Source: an uncultured Eubacteriales bacterium (GTDB lineage Bacteria > Bacillota > Clostridia > Oscillospirales > Acutalibacteraceae). From it: a DNA stretch of 64,000 bases. The notes under the pieces were generated by a model, which saw nothing but the letters and a program-made list of their open reading frames with translations, searched no databases and was not told the DNA's origin. Where the stretch lies: positions 1 to 64,000 of the forward strand of contig CAJTNL010000011.1 in the NCBI GenBank assembly GCA_910577755.1, read 5' to 3'. Below are positions 27,407 through 36,483 of this stretch, piece after piece; position 1 is the first letter of the stretch, and every line of letters starts with the position of its first letter. The position numbers were made by a program, and so were the translations under genes.

Positions 27407-27434
27407 GAGATGCGAAAGCGTCTCTTTATTTTTG
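27407..27434 (+). terminator. Terminator after ftsH
   Basis: Stem GAGATGC (27407-27413) and GCGTCTC (27418-27424) with a GAAA tetraloop, then TTTATTTTTG. Confidence 0.8.
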
Positions 27435-27562
27435 CAAAAGTAATTTTTATTGCTTAATATAATTCTTTATGCTATTCTTAATAAGATTAGCAGTATACTG
27501 TATGTAATAGAATATTCATTTATTATGAGATAGTGTAAAATATTTAAGGGGAGATTATTTGA

Positions 27563-29542
27563 ATGAAAAAGCAAACCGTTTACGGAAATGAAAGTATTTC
27601 CTCTTTAAAAGGCGCTGACCGTGTTCGTAAGCGTCCCGCAGTTATTTTCGGTTCAGATGGCATAGAAGGATGCGAACATTCAATATTTGAAATTTTATCA
27701 AACTCTATTGATGAAGCCAGAGAAGGCTATGGTAACCGAATTATCGTTACACGTTACGAAGATCAATCTGTAGAGATTGAAGATTTTGGTCGCGGTATTC
27801 CGGTAGATTATAATATAAAAGAAGAACGGTATAACTGGGAGCTTCTATTTTGTGAATTATACGCAGGAGGTAAATATAATAACCATGCGGACGAGAGTTA
27901 TGAGTATTCTTTGGGGCTCAATGGTTTAGGACTTTGCTCCACTCAGTATGCGTCGTCGTATATGGATGTGAATATTCGCCGTGATGGAACGCAATATTCT
28001 CTGCATTTTGAAAAGGGAGAGAATATTGGAGGGTTGACAAAGCAGGATTATCTAAAAAAAGATACGGGTACACGTATTCGTTGGAAGCCGGATTTGGAGG
28101 TATTTACTGATATTGATGTTCCGGTGGAATATTTTTTAGATATGATTAGGAGGCAGGCAATTGTTAATAACGGTGTAACGTTTATATTTCGTAACCAAAC
28201 GGGATCCAATTTTGAAACCACTGAGTTTTGCTATAAAAATGGCATAGCTGATCATGTAAAAGAAATTGCGGGTGAAGATGCGCTTACCACAGTACAATTT
28301 TGGCAAACAGAACGCAAAGTACGCGATAGAGAAGATAAAGAAGAGTATAAGACTAAAATCAATGTTGCCTGTGCTTTTTCAAATAAGGTAAAGGGAATTG
28401 AGTATTATCATAACTCCAGTTGGCTGGAATATGGAGGCGCACCTGATAAAGCGGTGCGTAATGCATTTGTGTATCAAATTGACTCATATTTAAAACAGAC
28501 GTCTAAGTATAATAAAAATGAAAGCAAAATTACCTTTGTTGATGTTGAGGATTGCTTGATTTTGGTGATTTCTTCTTTTTCTAATAGGACTAGTTATGAG
28601 AACCAAACGAAAAAGGCTATCACGAATAGAGGGATTCAAGAAATAATGACAGAAATGCTTCGCCGAAATCTTGAAATTTATTTTTTAGAAAACCCGCTGG
28701 AAGCCGATAAAATTGCAGGGCAGGTTTTAATTAATAAACGCAGCCGTGAAGATGCGGAAAAGACGCGGCTGAATTTAAAAAAGAAATTAACTAGCAATTT
28801 GGATATTACCAATCGTGTGGCAAAATTTGTAGATTGCCGCAGTAAGGATATAACCGAACGTGAAATTTTTATTGTTGAGGGAGACTCTGCTCTAGGCGCA
28901 TGTAAACAGGCAAGAGATCCGAACTTTCAGGCGATTATGCCGATTCGAGGTAAAATTTTAAATTGTTTAAAAGCTGACTACGATAAAATTTTCAAAAGCG
29001 ATATTATTACCGATTTAATCAAAGTGCTGGGTTGTGGTGTTGAAGTAAAAAATAAAGCCAATAAAAATCTATCTCACTTTGATTTGTCGGCATTGCGCTG
29101 GAATAAAGTCATACTATGTACCGATGCCGACGTTGATGGCTTCCAGATTCGCACATTACTTTTAACGATGTTATATCGTCTGACACCAACACTGATTGAG
29201 GAGGGCAAAGTGTATATTGCGGAATCTCCTCTGTTTGAAATTACAACAAAAGATCAAACGTATTTTGCTTATACAGAAGCTGAAAAGGAATTGTTTTTAA
29301 AGCAGATTGATGGGCAGAAATGTACCGTTCAGCGCTCAAAAGGTCTTGGTGAAAATGAACCGAATATGATGAACTTTACAACGATGAATCCACAGACGCG
29401 CCGTTTAATTGAGGTGATGCCGGAGGATGCGGCCAAAACCTCTGAAATGTTCGATTTATTATTGGGGGATAATTTGAGCGGCCGAAAGACATTTATTGCT
29501 GAAAACGGATATCAGTATATTGATTCTGCAGATGTAAGCTGA
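27563..29542 (+). CDS. parE: Type IIA topoisomerase B subunit (ParE/GyrB-like)
   Basis: A 659-residue ATPase subunit of a type IIA topoisomerase. GHKL ATPase motifs are visible: EILSNSIDEARE, DFGRGIPVD and the GLNGLGLCST P-loop-like lid. The TOPRIM domain has EGDSALGACKQARD, PIRGKILN and CTDADVDGFQIR; the C-terminus has RSKGLGENEPNMMNFTTM. The usual first motif is altered (LKGADRVRKRPAVIFGS instead of RKRPGMYIG), and the pair is more divergent than canonical gyrase, so it is a second type IIA enzyme. Topoisomerase IV (decatenation) is the likely role; gyrase-like supercoiling cannot be excluded. The A subunit follows after 31 nt. Confidence 0.85.
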   Translation: MKKQTVYGNESISSLKGADRVRKRPAVIFGSDGIEGCEHSIFEILSNSIDEAREGYGNRIIVTRYEDQSVEIEDFGRGIPVDYNIKEERYNWELLFCELYAGGKYNNHADESYEYSLGLNGLGLCSTQYASSYMDVNIRRDGTQYSLHFEKGENIGGLTKQDYLKKDTGTRIRWKPDLEVFTDIDVPVEYFLDMIRRQAIVNNGVTFIFRNQTGSNFETTEFCYKNGIADHVKEIAGEDALTTVQFWQTERKVRDREDKEEYKTKINVACAFSNKVKGIEYYHNSSWLEYGGAPDKAVRNAFVYQIDSYLKQTSKYNKNESKITFVDVEDCLILVISSFSNRTSYENQTKKAITNRGIQEIMTEMLRRNLEIYFLENPLEADKIAGQVLINKRSREDAEKTRLNLKKKLTSNLDITNRVAKFVDCRSKDITEREIFIVEGDSALGACKQARDPNFQAIMPIRGKILNCLKADYDKIFKSDIITDLIKVLGCGVEVKNKANKNLSHFDLSALRWNKVILCTDADVDGFQIRTLLLTMLYRLTPTLIEEGKVYIAESPLFEITTKDQTYFAYTEAEKELFLKQIDGQKCTVQRSKGLGENEPNMMNFTTMNPQTRRLIEVMPEDAAKTSEMFDLLLGDNLSGRKTFIAENGYQYIDSADVS

Positions 29543-29573
29543 ACTAGTAATATACGAATGGAGTGAAAAAAGG

Positions 29574-31811
29574 ATGCCGCCTAAAAAGAGAAATACTCAA
29601 CCTAAACGTAATAGTTCCAGTGTGAAAGGAATCATTGAAGGAGCTGGTGAGGTAGTTGCACAGCCTATTACTCATACATTGGAAAAAAATTATATGCCTT
29701 ATGCTATGAGTGTTATTATGTCACGTGCAATTCCAGAAATTGACGGTTTTAAACCGTCGCATCGGAAATTGTTATTTACAATGTATAAAATGGGACTTTT
29801 AGGTTCTGCAAGAACTAAATCTGCAAATATTGTAGGACAAACCATGAAGCTTAATCCTCATGGTGATTCGGCAATTTATGATACCATGGTGCGTTTAAGC
29901 AGAGGTTATGAAGCTTTGCTCCATCCTTATATAGACTCAAAAGGTAACTTTGGTAAATATTATTCCCGTGATATGGCGTGGGCAGCTTCCCGTTATACTG
30001 AGGCGAGGCTTGATGCTATCTGTCAGGAGCTATTTCGTGATATAGATAAAGATACAGTGGATTTTGTTGATAATTATGATAATACCATGAAGGAACCAAC
30101 CCTGCTACCTGCTAGTTATCCATCGGTATTGGTCAATGCAAATACTGGAATTGCCGTTGGTATGGCAAGCTCTATTAGTCCATTTAATTTAGAGGAAGTT
30201 TGTCAAACCACGATTGCCTATATAAAAAATCAAGATCACGATATTGCCACAACCTTGTTAGCGCCGGATTTTCCTGGCGGCGGTCAAATTGTGTATGATA
30301 AACAGGTCATTGACAACATTTATCAAACGGGTCGCGGTAGTATTCGGGTGCGTTCCCGTTATACTTACGATCCATCGGTAAATTGTATTGATATTACACA
30401 AATTCCGCCTACAACTACGATTGAAGTTATTGTTGAAAAAATTGTAGATTTAGTAAAGCAAGGAAAAATTAAGGAGATTTCAGATATTCGTGATGAAACC
30501 GGCTTAGAGGGCTTGAAAATTACTATTGATTTAAAACGTGGTACCGATCCTGAAAAGCTTATGCAGCGTTTATACAAAATGACTACGTTGGAGGATAGTT
30601 TTTCTTGTAATTTTAATGTATTGGTGGCCGGTGTGCCTCGTGTAATGGGAATAAGGCAGTTGTTGGAGGAATGGGTAGCGTTTCGTATTGAATGTGTGCG
30701 TCGCAGAACATCTTATGACTTAAATAAAAAGCAGGATAAGCTGCATTTACTCAAAGGTTTGCAGGCTATTTTGTTAGATATTGATAAAGCCGTATTCATT
30801 ATACGTAATACAGAAGAGGAAACAGAAGTGGTTCCAAATCTAATGGTAGGTTTTCATATTGACCAAATTCAGGCAGATTATGTTGCTGAAATTAAATTGC
30901 GTCATTTAAATCGCGAATATATTTTAAAGCGTACGGAGGAAATTACGCAGCTGGATCGAGAAATTGCAGTATTACAAGAAATTTTAGCAAGTAAAGAAAA
31001 AATTAAACAAATTATTATAACTGAGCTAATAAATGTGATGAAAAAATACGCTCAGCCGCGCCATAGCATGTTACTATATGCTGATGAAATTGAAGAGATT
31101 AATGTAGAGGAGCAGATACCAAATTATCCTGTACATCTTTTCTTTACAAAAGAAGGTTATTTTAAAAAAATTACGCCTCAATCTTTACGTATGAGCGGAG
31201 AGCAAAAGCTGAAAGAAGGTGACAAAATTACGGAGCAGCTTGAGGCGACCAATCATACGGATTTGCTGTTTTTTACTAATCGTGCAACAGTATACAAAAC
31301 AAAGGCAAGTGAGTTTAGCGACACAAAAGCCAGTGTGCTGGGAGATTATGTAGCGGCTAAATTAGGGATGAGAGAAGATGAGTCGGCTGTTTCAATGATT
31401 GCAATTCAACAATATGAGGGCTTTATAATTTTCCTTTTTGAAAATGGAAAAATTGTTAAGATTGACATAAAAGCTTATTTAACCAAAACAAACCGCAAAA
31501 AATTAATTGGCGCTTATAGTGACAAATCTCCTTTATTTGCAATGTTTTATTGTAAAGAGGAATGTGAAATTTTGTTGACAACTACCGAGGGAAGAATGTT
31601 ACTTGTAAATACAGCTCAATTGCAGATTAAAACAACACGTTCTGCACAAGGGGTAGCGTGTATTACATTAAAGAGAAATAAAGCTCTTGTCAATGCAAAG
31701 GTTTATCAAGAAGGCGCGATTGCAAACGCTGACCGTTACCGAAAAAATATTCCGTCTATCGGTGTAATGCCTCCGGTAGAAGAACCGGAAATTGAACAGC
31801 TCAAGCTATAA
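29574..31811 (+). CDS. parC: Type IIA topoisomerase A subunit (ParC/GyrA-like)
   Basis: A 745-residue DNA cleavage-rejoining subunit, partner of the upstream ATPase. Motifs: SVIMSRAIPEIDGFKPSHRK, VGQTMKLNPHGDSAIYDTMVRLS (quinolone-resistance-type helix) and the catalytic tyrosine in WAASRYTEARLD. The coiled tower and a short C-terminal propeller-like domain (about 500-740) complete it. The cleavage-helix spacing and propeller (TNRATVYKTKASEF, then TTTEGRMLLVNT) fit a ParC-like protein; I see no clear GyrA-box, favouring topoisomerase IV. The first ~25 residues are Lys/Arg/Gln-rich. SD GGAGTG precedes the ATG. Confidence 0.85.
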   Translation: MPPKKRNTQPKRNSSSVKGIIEGAGEVVAQPITHTLEKNYMPYAMSVIMSRAIPEIDGFKPSHRKLLFTMYKMGLLGSARTKSANIVGQTMKLNPHGDSAIYDTMVRLSRGYEALLHPYIDSKGNFGKYYSRDMAWAASRYTEARLDAICQELFRDIDKDTVDFVDNYDNTMKEPTLLPASYPSVLVNANTGIAVGMASSISPFNLEEVCQTTIAYIKNQDHDIATTLLAPDFPGGGQIVYDKQVIDNIYQTGRGSIRVRSRYTYDPSVNCIDITQIPPTTTIEVIVEKIVDLVKQGKIKEISDIRDETGLEGLKITIDLKRGTDPEKLMQRLYKMTTLEDSFSCNFNVLVAGVPRVMGIRQLLEEWVAFRIECVRRRTSYDLNKKQDKLHLLKGLQAILLDIDKAVFIIRNTEEETEVVPNLMVGFHIDQIQADYVAEIKLRHLNREYILKRTEEITQLDREIAVLQEILASKEKIKQIIITELINVMKKYAQPRHSMLLYADEIEEINVEEQIPNYPVHLFFTKEGYFKKITPQSLRMSGEQKLKEGDKITEQLEATNHTDLLFFTNRATVYKTKASEFSDTKASVLGDYVAAKLGMREDESAVSMIAIQQYEGFIIFLFENGKIVKIDIKAYLTKTNRKKLIGAYSDKSPLFAMFYCKEECEILLTTTEGRMLLVNTAQLQIKTTRSAQGVACITLKRNKALVNAKVYQEGAIANADRYRKNIPSIGVMPPVEEPEIEQLKL

Positions 31812-31816
31812 AAAAA

Positions 31817-31896
31817 CCGTTAATGCAATGCCAATAGCAAAACAATAACGGTAGGCTTAAAACGGCAAACGCATTGAATTCGTTTTTGCCTAGATG
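31817..31896 (+). terminator. Probable terminator region after parC
   Basis: Two stems follow the stop codon: ACCGTTA (31817-31823) with TAACGGT (31846-31852), and GGCAAACG (31864-31871) with CGTTTTTGCC (31881-31890), then TAGATGTATTTTTT. Neither is ideal, but together they plausibly end the topoisomerase transcript. Confidence 0.45.
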
Positions 31897-31956
31897 TATT
31901 TTTTCCGGTATAGGCTGCTTTATGCAAAAAATAATTTAAAACATGTAAAAAGTATG

Positions 31957-31985
31957 TTGAAAAATTTTCGAGAATGTGTTATTAT
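31957..31985 (+). promoter_or_regulatory. Promoter of secG
   Basis: TTGAAA (31957-31962), a 17-nt spacer and TATTAT (31980-31985), with the start codon 38 nt further on. Confidence 0.6.
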
Positions 31986-32023
31986 GGACAAAGTTATTAA
32001 ATGAATCGACTCGGAGGTATTAC

Positions 32024-32293
32024 ATGGGAGCTTTAGAACTGGGGTTCGGTATAGTATTGCTGATTTTTGCTGTCGGTATTATTGCATTAGTTCTTCTTCA
32101 GGAGGGGCAGCAACAGAATCAGAATCAGGTTGAAGGAGGAAGGTCTTCTTCTGATACATTTTTGTCTAAAAATAAGGGACGTACGATAGATGCTTTTCTT
32201 TCCAGATGGACAACAGTAATTGCGCTTGGTTTTTTTGTATTTGTAATTGTGTTAAATGCAATTATATTCTTTACTACAGGCAATGCCAGCTAA
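32024..32293 (+). CDS. secG: Preprotein translocase subunit SecG
   Basis: An 89-residue membrane protein, the small subunit of the SecYEG channel. Two transmembrane helices (about residues 5-25 and 63-85) flank a Gln/Asn-rich cytoplasmic loop and the SSDTFLSKNKGRTIDAFLSR stretch typical of the family. The ATG at 32024 has CGGAGG at 7-nt spacing; the upstream part of the open frame is leader. It is followed by a terminator and then rnr, the conserved secG-rnr order. Confidence 0.93.
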   Translation: MGALELGFGIVLLIFAVGIIALVLLQEGQQQNQNQVEGGRSSSDTFLSKNKGRTIDAFLSRWTTVIALGFFVFVIVLNAIIFFTTGNAS

Positions 32294-32309
32294 TCATTTA
32301 TGTATAATT

Positions 32310-32341
32310 CTCGTTTGGCATTATGCTAAGCGGGTTTTTTT
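32310..32341 (+). terminator. Terminator after secG
   Basis: Stem CTCGTTTGGC (32310-32319) and GCTAAGCGGG (32325-32334) with four wobbles, then seven T. rnr follows 82 nt later. Confidence 0.75.
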
Positions 32342-32423
32342 ATTATGTGCAATGATTGTTTTGAATAGAATTGTATAAATAATAGCCGGCAGGTTAAAGT
32401 TATAAATAAAGGCAGGTAGAACT

Positions 32424-34556
32424 ATGACCATAGAGGATATGAAAACTAGAATTTTAAATACATTACAAAAAGAGCGTAATCCGCTGCCATACAAAGAACT
32501 TTTAGCAAAGTCTCGTTTATCAAAGGATGAGGATTGTTTTGCGGATGTGTTATCGGCAATGCGACAAGAGGAACTGATTTCTATAGATTATAAACAAATT
32601 GTTTCTTTGGTGTTTGGAGAACTGCGCGCTCGTATAACCTCTTTATCTAAAGGCTTTGCTTTTGCCAGACCAGAAGAGGGTCTTGGCGATTTTTTTATAC
32701 ATGGCAGTAACTTAAAAGATGCTATGCTAAACGATGTTGTTATTTTAACCAATATTACGGAATCGGAACGAGGAAGAAGTGCTGAGGTCAAAGAAATTGT
32801 AGCGGAAGGTAGCAGATATACTACAGGCATACTTGTCTATAATGAGGGATATTGGGAATTTGCGGCTGATGTACCGATTCGTTATGGGTTACAGGTAAAC
32901 AAAAATACTTTAAATGGTGCACAAATTGGAGATAAAGTATACGCACATATTACACGTAATCCGCGTAATCACAAATTAGTTGCAAATATTGTAAAGGTGT
33001 TTGGTAAAGCAAGCAGCGCACGGGTATGCGCTGATGCCATTGTAGAGCAAAACGGCATACGTATGCAATTTCCAGAAGAAGTATTGGCAGAAGCAAGAGC
33101 TATCGCTGCCCGTGGTGTGACACAGGAGGATTTTGTAGGCAGAATAGACTTGCGTAATGAAGCAATTTTTACCATTGACAGTGCTAGCGCAAAAGATTTG
33201 GATGATGCAATTTCATGCAAAAAAACAGAGAATGGCTTTGAGCTGGGCGTGCATATAGCTGATGTCTCTCACTATGTGAAAGAGGGCAGTTGTATGGATG
33301 CTGAAGCACAATTGAGAGCTACTTCTGTTTATTTTGCAGATCGTGTAATTCCAATGTTACCGCCGGAGATTTCAGATGGGGTGTGCTCGTTAACACCGGA
33401 TAGTGACAAACTAGCTTTTTCGGCCCTGATTCAAGTTGATATGACTGGCATGATTACCAGTTACCGTTTTGAAAAATCGATTATTAGAACAAAGGTGCGT
33501 GGTGTATATAGTGAGGTCAATGAGATTTTTGCAGGTACAGCAACACAAGATTTGCTGGATAAGTATAAACCAGTTATGTCAGGTCTTATGACAGCAAGAG
33601 AAATGGCCGTCGTTACAAAGGAACGCTCCAAACAGAACGGAGCAATGGAGTTGGAAAGCAATGAACCTAAGTTTACATTAAATGAAGATGGTATATGTAT
33701 TGACGTAGAACCGCGGCAAACAGGTGAATCGGAACAAATGATTGAACAATTGATGGTGACAGCTAATCAAGCGGCAGCTAAATTGGCAGAAAAAGAGCAT
33801 TTACCTTTTGTATACCGTATACATGAAAATCCAAAATCTTTGAAGATTGAGCTATTGATTGATTTACTTTCATCTTTGGGTTTAAATTTTTCAGGCATTA
33901 AGAAGGCAAACCCAACAACAGCTGAGTTTTCTGCCATTTTAGATCAAGCTGTGGGTACACCTGCGCAAAAGGTAGTTTCTCACCAAATTTTGAGAACTAT
34001 GGAAAAGGCGAGGTATTCTACAGATCCAGTAGGTCACTTTGGTTTAGCTTTAGCAGACTATTGTCATTACACCTCACCGATCCGCCGATATCCAGATACG
34101 GCGATTCATCGTATTTTAACAGCATTTATCAACAAAAAAGGAAAGAATTACATTCAGGAACATTATACATCTTATGCACAAGATGCGGCGGTGAACTCTT
34201 CCGAAGCAGAAGTTAGAGCGTTGGTTGCTGAGCGTAGTGCAGAAGATTGCTACATGGCGGAATATATGTCGCAGCATATTGGCGAGCAGTTTGACGGTAT
34301 TATTAGCGGTGTTACTAATCGCGGACTATTTGTACAATTAACAAATAGTGTAGAGGGGTTTGTGTCGATAGATAGTTTTGTTGATGCAGAGTTTGAGTTT
34401 GACGGTATGATGACGCAAGTAGACCGCATTACGGGAGATAAATTGACCATTGGTATGCCCATGAGAATACAGGCGGTAGCGGCAGATATTTCATCCGGAA
34501 GAATTGATTTTATGCCGGCTTCTGAGGTAGGTAAAATAACAAAAGATCAGAGATAG
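32424..34556 (+). CDS. rnr: Ribonuclease R
   Basis: A 710-residue 3'-5' exoribonuclease of the RNB family that degrades structured RNA. Order: N-terminal winged-helix (about 1-60), two cold-shock-like OB folds (about 65-220, with FAFARPEEGLGDFFI), the RNB catalytic domain with TIDSASAKDLDDAIS holding the metal-binding aspartates (about 250-265), HYTSPIRRYPD near 552-562, and a C-terminal S1 domain (about 615-690: GIISGVTNRGLFVQL). No smpB or tmRNA follows, unlike the usual secG-rnr-smpB order. Confidence 0.95.
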   Translation: MTIEDMKTRILNTLQKERNPLPYKELLAKSRLSKDEDCFADVLSAMRQEELISIDYKQIVSLVFGELRARITSLSKGFAFARPEEGLGDFFIHGSNLKDAMLNDVVILTNITESERGRSAEVKEIVAEGSRYTTGILVYNEGYWEFAADVPIRYGLQVNKNTLNGAQIGDKVYAHITRNPRNHKLVANIVKVFGKASSARVCADAIVEQNGIRMQFPEEVLAEARAIAARGVTQEDFVGRIDLRNEAIFTIDSASAKDLDDAISCKKTENGFELGVHIADVSHYVKEGSCMDAEAQLRATSVYFADRVIPMLPPEISDGVCSLTPDSDKLAFSALIQVDMTGMITSYRFEKSIIRTKVRGVYSEVNEIFAGTATQDLLDKYKPVMSGLMTAREMAVVTKERSKQNGAMELESNEPKFTLNEDGICIDVEPRQTGESEQMIEQLMVTANQAAAKLAEKEHLPFVYRIHENPKSLKIELLIDLLSSLGLNFSGIKKANPTTAEFSAILDQAVGTPAQKVVSHQILRTMEKARYSTDPVGHFGLALADYCHYTSPIRRYPDTAIHRILTAFINKKGKNYIQEHYTSYAQDAAVNSSEAEVRALVAERSAEDCYMAEYMSQHIGEQFDGIISGVTNRGLFVQLTNSVEGFVSIDSFVDAEFEFDGMMTQVDRITGDKLTIGMPMRIQAVAADISSGRIDFMPASEVGKITKDQR

Positions 34557-34877
34557 TAGCCTAATAGATATTGTTATTTCAATACTTGTTAAAAGTGGTA
34601 GTTAAATTCAGTATATTATTAGGTTCTATGTTCTGCCTTGAGCCAATATACACAGCAGATATGATAAAAAGTAAACCTTGTATTATTCATAATACAAGGT
34701 TTACTTTTTATTTTACTATGTTTTATTAGCAATATTGATTGAGATTTTATATCATATTGTTTTTTCGTAATTTATTAATGCCGCTATATGAGGATAATTA
34801 TTTTATAAGATAAGTATATTTATGGAATATTTGTCCATTCTATCAGCATAAAATATCATTGAAGGGTGGAAGCTGAT
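34557..34877. other. Intergenic region after rnr
   Basis: Contains the strong terminator listed separately. I searched for smpB or tmRNA hallmarks and saw none. Confidence 0.4.
34666..34720. terminator. 20-bp perfect terminator hairpin after rnr
   Basis: Arms 34666-34685 and 34690-34709 are perfectly complementary with a TTCA loop; the second arm ends in TTTTT and is followed by ATTTTA. Symmetrical A/T ends make it bidirectional. Confidence 0.85.
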
Positions 34878-35135
34878 ATGATGAAATTTACAAATACAAA
34901 TACACATGTTTTAAAACTGAGTGAACAAAAACAGCATGAACATTTGTTAGATGAAATTAGAGAAATCATACGTTTGCTTGCCTGTAATCGCCAATGGTTT
35001 CAGTTGGAAAGCAATCAGGATATGATAGAGGCGTGTATTTATGAAAATAGGGCTCTACAGGCACGTTATCGTCATTTGCTGGAGGTCGCTCAACAAGAGG
35101 GAATCACCGTGCCGCCTTTTGAAACATATTTTTAA
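34878..35135 (+). CDS. DUF2508 (YaaL-like) small protein
   Basis: An 85-residue mostly helical protein with conserved aromatic residues in CNRQWFQLES and an ENRALQARYRHLLEVA helix. It matches the DUF2508 family typically found immediately before bofA in Firmicutes. I used ATG 34878, which has AAGGGTGG at suitable spacing. No biochemical role is established. It is followed by bofA after 20 nt, so the two are co-transcribed. Confidence 0.75.
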   Translation: MMKFTNTNTHVLKLSEQKQHEHLLDEIREIIRLLACNRQWFQLESNQDMIEACIYENRALQARYRHLLEVAQQEGITVPPFETYF

Positions 35136-35155
35136 TATAAGAAAGGGGATTCAGT

Positions 35156-35419
35156 GTGCGGATTTTCATTGGTATTTTGATTACGCTGGGCGTGTTCACA
35201 GCTTTAGTACTGGTACAAGTGATTGCAAAAACGAAAAAACCAGTTCAAAAAACGCTGATAAGCATTTGTGTGGGACTTGGCGCCTTATTGGCTGTTAATT
35301 TATCAGGTTATGTTACAGGCGTGCATTTGCCGCTTAATCCCCTAAGCATTGGTGTTTCTGCAGTAGGGGGAATTCCTGGTGTTACTACAATGCTATTGCT
35401 GAATTTATTATTTCTTTAA
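35156..35419 (+). CDS. bofA: Pro-sigma-K processing inhibitor BofA
   Basis: An 87-residue integral membrane protein that, in sporulating Firmicutes, holds the SpoIVFB protease inactive until forespore signalling. It has two to three hydrophobic segments (about 1-22, 33-52, 65-87). The conserved C-terminal motif is visible: LPLNPLSIGVSAVGGIPG. GTG start with AGAAAGGGG upstream. It is a marker of an endospore former. Confidence 0.88.
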   Translation: MRIFIGILITLGVFTALVLVQVIAKTKKPVQKTLISICVGLGALLAVNLSGYVTGVHLPLNPLSIGVSAVGGIPGVTTMLLLNLLFL

Positions 35420-35512
35420 TGTGGTTTAAAAAAAATTTCTATTTTTTGTATAAACAAAATAAAATCTGCCCATTCTGTTACTAACAATTTTAAGCAGAAA
35501 GAGGTTTTATTT

Positions 35513-36136
35513 ATGTTTAAATTTCGATACATAGAAAAGGCGGTACTGGTAGGGTTTGTGATTGCATTGTTATTTTTCTTTACCGGATTTACGGCGTTTG
35601 CCGCACAATGTGAGCAAATTCCGAATGAAGTATTTCGTCTGCATGTATTGGCAAATTCAGATTCTGAAGAAGACCAAGCATTAAAGTTAAAGGTTAGAGA
35701 TCGTTTGCTTGCTGAAACGGGAGCGCTGTTTGGCAGCTGTATGACAAAAGTCGAAGCTATGGATACGGCAAAAGGAAACCTTGCCTTATTACAACAAGCG
35801 GCACAGGATGTAATTGAAAAAGAGGGTTATTTTTATCCGGTTACTATAGAGGTGGATAATATTTTTTTTGAGAACAGACAGTATGATGAGATTACTATGC
35901 CGGCAGGTCAGTATGACGCATTGAAAGTTAGCATTGGGAAAGGAGAAGGAAAGAATTGGTGGTGTGTGCTCTTTCCGGCTATGTGTTTGCCGGTAGCGCA
36001 AAAATATGATGGGATGCTACAGTTGGAGGATGTGCTATCTGACCAGCAGATGCAGGCAGTAGAGGGTAATCAATATGAAATAAAGTTCAAATCAGTGGAG
36101 ATTTATGAAACGATTAAAAGTTGGTTTACGTGGTAA
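35513..36136 (+). CDS. spoIIR: Stage II sporulation protein R
   Basis: A 207-residue protein secreted by the forespore; it activates the SpoIIGA protease so that pro-sigma-E is processed in the mother cell. It has an N-terminal signal or anchor (about residues 10-32) ending FTAFAAQ, then the family motifs FRLHVLANSDSEEDQALKLKVRDRLL, DEITMPAGQYDALKVSIGKGEGKNWWCVLFPAMC and the YEIKFKSVEIYE end. SD AGAAAGAGG precedes the ATG. Family length is usual. Confidence 0.95.
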   Translation: MFKFRYIEKAVLVGFVIALLFFFTGFTAFAAQCEQIPNEVFRLHVLANSDSEEDQALKLKVRDRLLAETGALFGSCMTKVEAMDTAKGNLALLQQAAQDVIEKEGYFYPVTIEVDNIFFENRQYDEITMPAGQYDALKVSIGKGEGKNWWCVLFPAMCLPVAQKYDGMLQLEDVLSDQQMQAVEGNQYEIKFKSVEIYETIKSWFTW

Positions 36137-36483
36137 CTGAAATAAGTGATAAAACAAAGCGGTACATTACTAGTTTTTCTTACTTTATAAACTATAAAAA
36201 TTTTTGTACAACCAGTTTATTTATTGTGATGATTGTAAACAATACAAGATGTGAATTTAGCCAAAGAGTTGATAAAAAAGTAGGCGGCAAAGAGCATTAA
36301 CGCTCTTGATTTAGTACCGTTTAATGGGACATGTTCTATTGGATTTAACTGGATGTATTGCTTATTGTGGTGAATTATATAAAAGAGAGAAAGTAGACAC
36401 TGTTTTAGTGTCTACTTTCTTCGGTAATTTACGTTTTAACGTTTACACATTTTATTAAACGATATATGATAGCGCAATTGGTA
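36137..36483. other. Convergent intergenic region after spoIIR
   Basis: Between spoIIR (plus) and the Cys-rich gene (minus). It holds the 13-bp bidirectional hairpin; nothing else is supported. Confidence 0.4.
36389..36419. terminator. Bidirectional terminator hairpin
   Basis: Arms 36389-36401 and 36407-36419 form a perfect 13-bp stem with a GTTTT loop. The minus-strand side runs into TCTCTTTTATA after the stem, serving the convergent Cys-rich gene. Confidence 0.65.
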
